A stretch of 64,000 nucleotides of DNA, taken from assembly GCF_024320785.1 (NCBI RefSeq), contig NZ_JANDBC010000001.1, positions 1,742,001 to 1,806,000 on the forward strand, given 5' to 3'. A model generated the notes under the pieces. It worked only from the letters and a program-made list of their open reading frames with translations, made no database searches and was not told the origin of the DNA. A program made the translations under genes and the position numbers. Numbering within the stretch: position 1 is the stretch's first letter; the number at the start of each line of letters is the position of its first letter. The stretch is from Gracilimonas sediminicola. Lineage in GTDB: Bacteria > Bacteroidota > Rhodothermia > Balneolales > Balneolaceae. Positions 58,941-64,000 of the stretch are shown here, in pieces.

Positions 58941-59887
58941 TTCAGTTCCTCCAGAATGTGTTTCAGAACAACCTGCATGGAGTAAATCCGGTTAGTGGCT
59001 TCAGGAATCACCAGGCTGTTATTGCTGTCAATGACAGCATCTTCTACGATTACATTTCTGCGAACGGGCAGACAATGCATAAACCTGGCATTGTTGGTGC
59101 GCTTCATCTTTTCGGCCATTACCATCCAGTTTGGATCTTTGGAGAGTACTTGCCCATATTGTGAATAGCTGCTCCAGTTTTTTGCATAAATGAAATCAGC
59201 TCCTTCAAAAGCTTTTTGTTGATCGTACTCAACCGTGGCATTACCAACGGCTTCATCCACCAGTTCATAGCCTTTGGGGTGAGTGATTGTCAGATCAAAA
59301 TCAGCAGCCTGCATCCATCGGGAAAAGGAATTGGCTACGGCCTGGGGCAATGCTTTTAGATGTGGCGCCCACGTTAAAACCACTTTGGGCTTTTCGACGG
59401 TTTTATGTTCTTCTATGGTGATGAGGTCGGCCAGCGCCTGCAGCGGATGTCCGGTTCCCGACTCCATATTAATAACCGGAGCCGGGCAGAATTTTTTGAA
59501 CGATTCCATCACCTGCTCGCTGTAATCTTCTTCGCGGTTTTCAAGCTTGGCAAAAGCACGAATGGCAACGACATCAAAGTAGGAGCCGATTACGGCTGCC
59601 GCTTCACGGATGTGTTCGGCTTTATCTGAATCCATTTTGACTCCATCCGCAAACTCCAGCTGCCAACCCTGACTTCCAACATCCAGTACGGCCGTTTGCA
59701 GGCCAAGGTTGAAGGCTGCTTTTTGAGAACTTAATCGCGTTCGCAGGCTGGGGTTCAGAAATATCAGGCACATGGATTTATTTCGTCCGAGATCTTTATA
59801 CACATGCGGGTTCTTTTTTATTTCCAGCGCATCTTTAACCAGTGCCGGAAGGTTTTCTACATCGTTAAGGGACAGGAATGATTTCAT
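58928..59887 (-). CDS. argF': N-acylornithine transcarbamylase (SOTCase/AOTCase type)
   Basis: A 319-residue transcarbamylase acting on N-succinyl- or N-acetyl-ornithine rather than ornithine. The carbamoyl-phosphate loop is NPSLRTRLS in place of the STRTR of ordinary OTCases, and CLPVRRN replaces HCLP-plus-ornithine-site patterns. The protein closely resembles the succinylornithine enzyme of Bacteroides fragilis in AFEGADFIYAKNWSSY and VLTWAPHLKALPQA. At residue 90, where Pro marks the succinyl enzyme and Glu the acetyl enzyme, this protein has Ala (DSDKAEHIREA). The stop lies inside argB. Confidence 0.93.
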   Translation of the reverse strand: MKSFLSLNDVENLPALVKDALEIKKNPHVYKDLGRNKSMCLIFLNPSLRTRLSSQKAAFNLGLQTAVLDVGSQGWQLEFADGVKMDSDKAEHIREAAAVIGSYFDVVAIRAFAKLENREEDYSEQVMESFKKFCPAPVINMESGTGHPLQALADLITIEEHKTVEKPKVVLTWAPHLKALPQAVANSFSRWMQAADFDLTITHPKGYELVDEAVGNATVEYDQQKAFEGADFIYAKNWSSYSQYGQVLSKDPNWMVMAEKMKRTNNARFMHCLPVRRNVIVEDAVIDSNNSLVIPEATNRIYSMQVVLKHILEELKSSH

Positions 59888-59965
59888 TTTTAAAAAATTG
59901 ACGTTAGTGAGAGATCACTGGTCAGGCCAGAGATGATGGGTGGTCCTATAATAAGTAGGGTACAG

Positions 59966-60118
59966 GTCATCGCGAGGAATCTCGTTTTATGAGTTAGGTT
60001 TATGATGTCTTTCGACACGGCGATCTCCCTGAAAAACCTGCTATCTCTAAACCGGGAGATTGCTTCGTCGATATAATTCTGTAATTGATATTCGGGATTT
60101 TCGGCTCCTCGCAATGAC
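59966..60118. repeat. Palindromic intergenic element, copy 2
   Basis: Starts GTCATCGCGAGGA (59966) and ends CTCCTCGCAATGAC (to 60118), near-perfect inverted ends. Inside, TTTCGACACGGCGATCTCC and GGGAGATTGCTTCGTCGAT are also mutually inverted. It lies between argD and argF'. On the minus strand it stays open for about 90 codons. Confidence 0.88.
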
Positions 60119-60125
60119 TCTTCTT

Positions 60126-61253
60126 TCATTTCAAAACCTCCTTCAAAGCGGTAATTAACTGGTCGCATTCTTCTTTGCCGATACTAAGCGGTGGCAGCAA
60201 ACGTAGAACCTTTTTATTGGATGAAGAGCCGGTGAATATGCGATGCGTGTACAACAACTCTTTTCGCCATTCGGCAACCGGCTGATCAAACTCCACACCT
60301 ATCATCAGCCCAAATCCACGTACGTCTTGAACTTTTAAAAGCTTTGCCAATTCCTGTTTCAGGTAAGTGCCCAGTTGTTCTGCGTTCCTCATCAGGTTCT
60401 CCTTCTCCAGCACTTCCAACACAGCAAGGCAAGCGGTACAGGCAAGGTGATTCCCGCCAAAAGTGGTGCCCAGCATCCCGAAAGAAGCTTCAAACTTAGG
60501 GTGAATCATCACCCCACCAACCGGAAACCCATTGCCCATGCCTTTCGCCATGGAAATGATATCCGGTTCAACCCCAAAGAGCTGATGGGCGAAAAACTTC
60601 CCGGTGCGCCCAAATCCGGATTGGACTTCATCGAGAATGAGAACCGTTCCGGTTTCATTACAAAGGGTACGCAGGTGGTGCAAGAATTCCGGAGACGGAC
60701 TTTCAATACCTCCAACACCCTGTAAGGGCTCAATAATTACCGAGCTAATGTCTTCTTGTTGCATGGCTTTTTCAACGCCCTCGAAATCATTGAATTCAAA
60801 ACGCACAACTTCCGCTCCTTCATTTACCGGGAAAACAATATTCGGGTTGTCGGTAACGGCTACTGCCAGTGAGGTTCTTCCGTGAAAAGCTCCTTTGAAA
60901 GCCATGATTTTCTTTCTTCCGTTGTGAGCCGAGGCTACTTTCAGCGCATTCTCATTGGCTTCAGCCCCTGTATTGCACAGGAATAAATTCCAGTTTTCAT
61001 AGCCCGAAAGTTTGCCCAACTTTTGAGCCAGCTCCTGCTGAATGCCAATGGGCACAGAGTTGGAATAGAAGCCAATTTCATTCAGCTGAGCAGTTACCCG
61101 ATTCACATAGTGCGGGTGTGAATGGCCGATGGAAATCACGGCATGACCGCCATAGAAATCGAGATATTTTTGTCCGGCGGTATCATACACATAGCTGCCT
61201 TTTGCTTTTACCGGCTCAACATCAAACAGGGGATATACTTGAAACAGGTTCAT
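60126..61253 (-). CDS. argD: Acetyl/succinylornithine aminotransferase
   Basis: A 375-residue PLP aminotransferase making N-acyl-ornithine from N-acyl-glutamate semialdehyde. Class III markers are present: YDTAGQKYLDFYGGHAVISIGHSHP, FLCNTGAEANENALKVA, LILDEVQSGFGRTGK, and the PLP lysine in ISMAKGMGNGFPVGG. The start overlaps the argC stop by one base. It ends beside palindromic element copy 2, which separates it from argF'. Confidence 0.95.
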   Translation of the reverse strand: MNLFQVYPLFDVEPVKAKGSYVYDTAGQKYLDFYGGHAVISIGHSHPHYVNRVTAQLNEIGFYSNSVPIGIQQELAQKLGKLSGYENWNLFLCNTGAEANENALKVASAHNGRKKIMAFKGAFHGRTSLAVAVTDNPNIVFPVNEGAEVVRFEFNDFEGVEKAMQQEDISSVIIEPLQGVGGIESPSPEFLHHLRTLCNETGTVLILDEVQSGFGRTGKFFAHQLFGVEPDIISMAKGMGNGFPVGGVMIHPKFEASFGMLGTTFGGNHLACTACLAVLEVLEKENLMRNAEQLGTYLKQELAKLLKVQDVRGFGLMIGVEFDQPVAEWRKELLYTHRIFTGSSSNKKVLRLLPPLSIGKEECDQLITALKEVLK

Positions 61254-62215
61254 CAGAATGCGATGGCTTTGAGGTTAAGTCCGAGCGTCTCATCCAGCCC
61301 GAACATCAGGTTCATATTTTGCACAGCCTGTCCGGAGGCCCCCTTCAGTAAATTATCGATCACACCGGAAATCAAAATCTGCCCGTCTTCTTTTTGAACA
61401 TGAATCAGGGCTTTGTTGGTGCTTACCACACGCTTCACGTCTGGTGAGGAATCCGAAACAGTTACAAATGGATGGCCGGCGTAGTATTCTTTGAAGAGTT
61501 TTTTGATCGTATCAGCTGATTCATCCAGCTCCAAATAGCAGGTAGCGAGGATTCCCCGGGTAAAGGCTCCTCGCATCGGGATGAAATGAACCGGTTGTTG
61601 AAATCCTTCCTGAATCTGTTCCAGGCTCTGTTTTATTTCTCCCAGGTGCTGGTGTTTCAGTGGTTTGTAGATGGACGCATTGTTATTTCGCCAGCTGAAA
61701 TGGGTGGTATCGGTAGGGTTTTGTCCGGCGCCCGTGCTCCCTGTGATGGCCGATACATGAACCGGTTTGTTGAGTAAGTTCTTGCTTGCCAGAGGGAGCA
61801 GGCACAGCTGAATGCAAGTTGCAAAACAACCGGGGTTAGCAATGTAGCTGGCCGTTTTGATGACATCACGATTCAGCTCAGGCAGCCCGTACATAAAATC
61901 ATGTTCGCCTTTGATGCGATAGTCTGAACTTAGGTCAATAATTTTGGCGGACTCAGGCAGGATATTTCCTTCAACAATCGCTTTGGATTTTCCATGGCCG
62001 GAGCAAAGGAAAACCACATCTGCATGCTGAGATAATTCGGAATCAAATTTCAGATTTGTATCCCCTTCCAGGTCAGGGTGTGCTGTATAGAGAAATTCCC
62101 CGCTATGACTTCGGCTCACTACACTCAGTAATTCCACTTCCGGATGGAGAAGTAAAATTCGGATCAGTTCTCCGGCTGTATATCCGGCTCCGCCAATAAT
62201 GCCTGCTTTAATCAT
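61253..62215 (-). CDS. argC: N-acetyl-gamma-glutamyl-phosphate reductase
   Basis: A 320-residue reductase that converts N-acyl-glutamyl phosphate to the semialdehyde. GIIGGAGYTAGELIRILLLHPE is the NADP-binding start, and the catalytic cysteine is in IANPGCFATCIQL. The C-terminal part has HFIPMRGAFTRGILATCY. The start overlaps the argG end by 8 bases, and the stop overlaps the argD start, so argG, argC and argD are one translational unit. Confidence 0.96.
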   Translation of the reverse strand: MIKAGIIGGAGYTAGELIRILLLHPEVELLSVVSRSHSGEFLYTAHPDLEGDTNLKFDSELSQHADVVFLCSGHGKSKAIVEGNILPESAKIIDLSSDYRIKGEHDFMYGLPELNRDVIKTASYIANPGCFATCIQLCLLPLASKNLLNKPVHVSAITGSTGAGQNPTDTTHFSWRNNNASIYKPLKHQHLGEIKQSLEQIQEGFQQPVHFIPMRGAFTRGILATCYLELDESADTIKKLFKEYYAGHPFVTVSDSSPDVKRVVSTNKALIHVQKEDGQILISGVIDNLLKGASGQAVQNMNLMFGLDETLGLNLKAIAF

Positions 62216-63404
62216 GGTTTTGTATTTTTTGTTGGATGAGCATGGAGTTGGCCAGGATTTTGGTGAACCCTTTTACATCTTCACCACTCCAGGCGTTGTT
62301 CATTTCTCCGTACTGCCCGGCCTTGCTGCCCATAAGATCATTTTCAGATTCAATGCCTTCCAGCTCAAATCGCTTGGGCTCCAGTTTTACAAAAACGTTA
62401 CCGGAAACGGTTTTTTGGGTGTCTTCGAGAAAAGTCTCGATGTTGCGCATCACCGGGTCCAGGTATTGCCCTTCGTGCATCAGCATCCCGTACCATTCCG
62501 CCAGCTGGTCTTTCCAGTACAGCTGCCATTTTCCCAGCGTATGCTTTTCCAAAAGCTGGTGCGCCTTGATGATGATTATCGGAGCGGCGGCCTCAAACCC
62601 CACGCGTCCTTTAATCCCAATAATGGTATCACCAACGTGAATGTCTCTCCCGATACCGTAAGGTGCAGCGAGTTCGTTCAGTTTTTTAATTACTTCGACC
62701 GGGGTTAATCGTTCACCATTAATCGTTACTGGTTCACCTTGTTCAAAACCGAGCTCAACCACTAACGGATCAGGATTCACGAACTCCGTTGGCCAGGCAT
62801 CTTCGGGTAGTCCCTTGTGGGAGCTCAGCGTTTCGGCTCCTCCCACCGAAGTTCCCCAAAGTCCTTTGTTGATGGAATATTTAGCCTTTGCCCATTCCTG
62901 TTCAATACCGTGTGATTTCAGGTATTCCACTTCTTCTTCACGGCTCAGTTTCTGATCGCGGATGGGAGTGATGATCTCGAGATCGGGAGCCATAACCTGG
63001 AAAACGAGGTCGAATCGAACCTGATCATTCCCGGCGCCTGTGCTGCCGTGAGCGATGGCATCGGCCCCGATTTCTTTGGCATATTCAGCGAGAGCCACCG
63101 CCTGGAAAACGCGTTCTGCACTCACCGAAAGCGGATAGGTATGATTCTTCAGCACATTACCGAAAATGAGGTACCTGATGCCTTTTTGATAGAATTCATC
63201 TTCCACGTTCAGCATCACATGATTTTTGATGCCCAGGTTGTCGGCCTTTTCAGCCAGGGCTTGTTCTTCTGATTCATCAAAACCACCGGTGTTTATGGCA
63301 GCAGTATGAACTTCATAGCCCTGATCTTTCGCCAGCCAAATAGCACAATAGCTGGTGTCGAGTCCGCCACTGAAGGCAAGTAAAACTTTTTTCTTTTTAT
63401 TCAT
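62208..63404 (-). CDS. argG: Argininosuccinate synthase
   Basis: A 398-residue ATP-dependent ligase joining citrulline and aspartate. The PP-loop is LLAFSGGLDTSYC near the N terminus. STGAGNDQVRFD and the later SVGGAETLSSHKG are typical of the family. It starts the argGCD block. Palindromic element copy 3 and an acetyltransferase gene lie upstream. Confidence 0.95.
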   Translation of the reverse strand: MNKKKKVLLAFSGGLDTSYCAIWLAKDQGYEVHTAAINTGGFDESEEQALAEKADNLGIKNHVMLNVEDEFYQKGIRYLIFGNVLKNHTYPLSVSAERVFQAVALAEYAKEIGADAIAHGSTGAGNDQVRFDLVFQVMAPDLEIITPIRDQKLSREEEVEYLKSHGIEQEWAKAKYSINKGLWGTSVGGAETLSSHKGLPEDAWPTEFVNPDPLVVELGFEQGEPVTINGERLTPVEVIKKLNELAAPYGIGRDIHVGDTIIGIKGRVGFEAAAPIIIIKAHQLLEKHTLGKWQLYWKDQLAEWYGMLMHEGQYLDPVMRNIETFLEDTQKTVSGNVFVKLEPKRFELEGIESENDLMGSKAGQYGEMNNAWSGEDVKGFTKILANSMLIQQKIQNHD

Positions 63405-63430
63405 GATTGAACCGTATTTGAGTTAACAAT

Positions 63431-63583
63431 GTCATCGCGAGGAGTACAGATGTCGAAATGATTTCACCATAGCCTTTCGACGTGGCGATCTCCAAGCCAT
63501 ACCTGGAATCTTGTTTCCGGAAGATTTCCGCATCGTTATACTTCTTTATTGTGTAATCAAAGTCCGGGCTTCTCATAATGATA
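63431..63583. repeat. Palindromic intergenic element, copy 3
   Basis: Starts GTCATCGCGAGGAG (63431-63444), with TTTCGACGTGGCGATCTCC inside, and a degraded right end (CTTCTCATAATGAT). It lies between argG and the GNAT gene, in the same orientation as copy 2. The minus strand is open through it, as in copy 2. Confidence 0.82.
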
Positions 63584-63596
63584 GCTTTGGATGAGT

Positions 63597-64000
63597 TCAT
63601 ATAAAAAACTTCAAAGGGTTAATGATTTTTTTAAGGAAAGATGCGGTCTTTAACCTCACCCAGCGATGAAATTTCTGAATATTCTGAGCTCGTTCTTCTT
63701 TTGGTTTGTCATTAGGGTGTTCGGGATCAAACATCATCCCCGTGCACAGGCAATTCTTGCGCTCATTGCGAGTCAGGATGTCGTAGTTCGGGCAGCTTTG
63801 GCATCCGCTCCAGAAGGTCTCATCCTGGGTCAGCTCCGAGAACGTAACCGGCTTGTAGCCCAGGTCGGAGTTGATCTTCATTACCGGCAGGCTGGTGGTT
63901 ATTCCGAATAATTTTGATTCCGGGTATTTCTTTCCGGAAAGCTCAAATGCTTTAGCCTTTATCTTTTTGGCGATTCCCTGTCCGCGGTAGTCCGGGTTTA
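63597..64000 (-). CDS. GNAT acetyltransferase, probable N-acylglutamate synthase, 5' end outside window
   Basis: Only the C-terminal 133 residues are visible. The acyl-CoA-binding motif A is clear: NPDYRGQGIAKKI at the window edge. A cysteine cluster follows, CQSCPNYDILTRNERKNCLC, i.e. CxxC plus CxC, which is not a standard GNAT feature. Its place at the head of the arginine genes suggests it makes N-acetyl- or N-succinylglutamate, a step for which the window shows no argA or argJ. The start is beyond base 64000, so its full length and any extra domain cannot be judged. Confidence 0.8.
   Translation of the reverse strand, partial: NPDYRGQGIAKKIKAKAFELSGKKYPESKLFGITTSLPVMKINSDLGYKPVTFSELTQDETFWSGCQSCPNYDILTRNERKNCLCTGMMFDPEHPNDKPKEERAQNIQKFHRWVRLKTASFLKKIINPLKFFI

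Noticed and set aside
59890-60168. Minus-strand ORF of 92 codons between argD and argF'
   Set aside because: It is the translation of a palindromic repeat; its paired structure explains the open frame. Kept only as a repeat and a finding.
63397-63600. Minus-strand ORF of 67 codons between argG and the GNAT gene
   Set aside because: It is made of palindromic element copy 3 and lacks any support as a gene.

Overview
This window looks like chromosome from a Gram-negative bacterium of the FCB group, most likely Balneolota (Balneola/Gracilimonas-like). The support is indirect: a secreted multidomain endonuclease with a Por/T9SS-type sorting tail, a TonB receptor under a TPP riboswitch, an N-succinylornithine-type transcarbamylase, TAnnTTTG promoter boxes as in Bacteroidota, and weak use of Shine-Dalgarno sites. 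No transposase, integrase, phage gene or CRISPR array was found.

Layout. 1-5.5 kb: glutamate dehydrogenase (5' end outside the window), a sodium:solute symporter, a UPF0126 channel, a small secreted protein and the Mrp Fe-S ATPase. 5.8-20.4 kb: gcvT, comB, ftsK, lolA and a UPF0104 membrane protein in tight succession, then a penicillin-acylase-type hydrolase and an amidinotransferase-fold hydrolase on the minus strand, then ddl, a peptide-binding lipoprotein, nadK and mdh. 20.5-28 kb: a PIN/Phd toxin-antitoxin pair, an S15 peptidase, an M28 peptidase, the TPP riboswitch with its TonB receptor, and a lytic transglycosylase. 28.3-34.7 kb: lpdA, lipB, lipA (lipoate), plsY-gpsA (phospholipid), an AlbA_2 protein and an A-type Fe-S carrier. 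34.8-43.2 kb (minus): permease-USP fusion, VapBC-like pair, NDH-2, an unknown membrane protein, hsp33, then a DUF559 nuclease between two long direct repeats, and leucine-type dehydrogenase. 43.4-54.6 kb: recJ, tRNA-Phe, an MFS transporter, two convergent DoxX-like genes, a cupin, the secreted endonuclease, a quinone oxidoreductase and an arylsulfotransferase-like lipoprotein. 54.6-64 kb (minus): a complete arginine pathway (GNAT, argG, argC, argD, argF', argB, M20 deacylase, argH) followed by an RNA 2',3'-cyclic phosphodiesterase.

How they work together. The arginine genes form an acylated route in which carbamoylation happens on N-acyl-ornithine and the acyl group is removed afterwards. argB has no ordinary start codon and seems to begin at ATC, overlapping argF'. 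lpdA/lipB/lipA supply and recycle lipoyl groups, which the GcvT-dependent glycine cleavage system also needs. The TonB receptor is probably for thiamin uptake, shut off at translation by TPP.

The most unusual non-genic structure is a set of ten intergenic loci built from tandem 7-nt units of different sequence but the same period, often folded back as inverted repeats. Three related 150-175-bp palindromic elements, and a 0.8-kb composite of a DUF559 nuclease between two 190-bp repeats with inverted ends, are the other signs of small mobile DNA.
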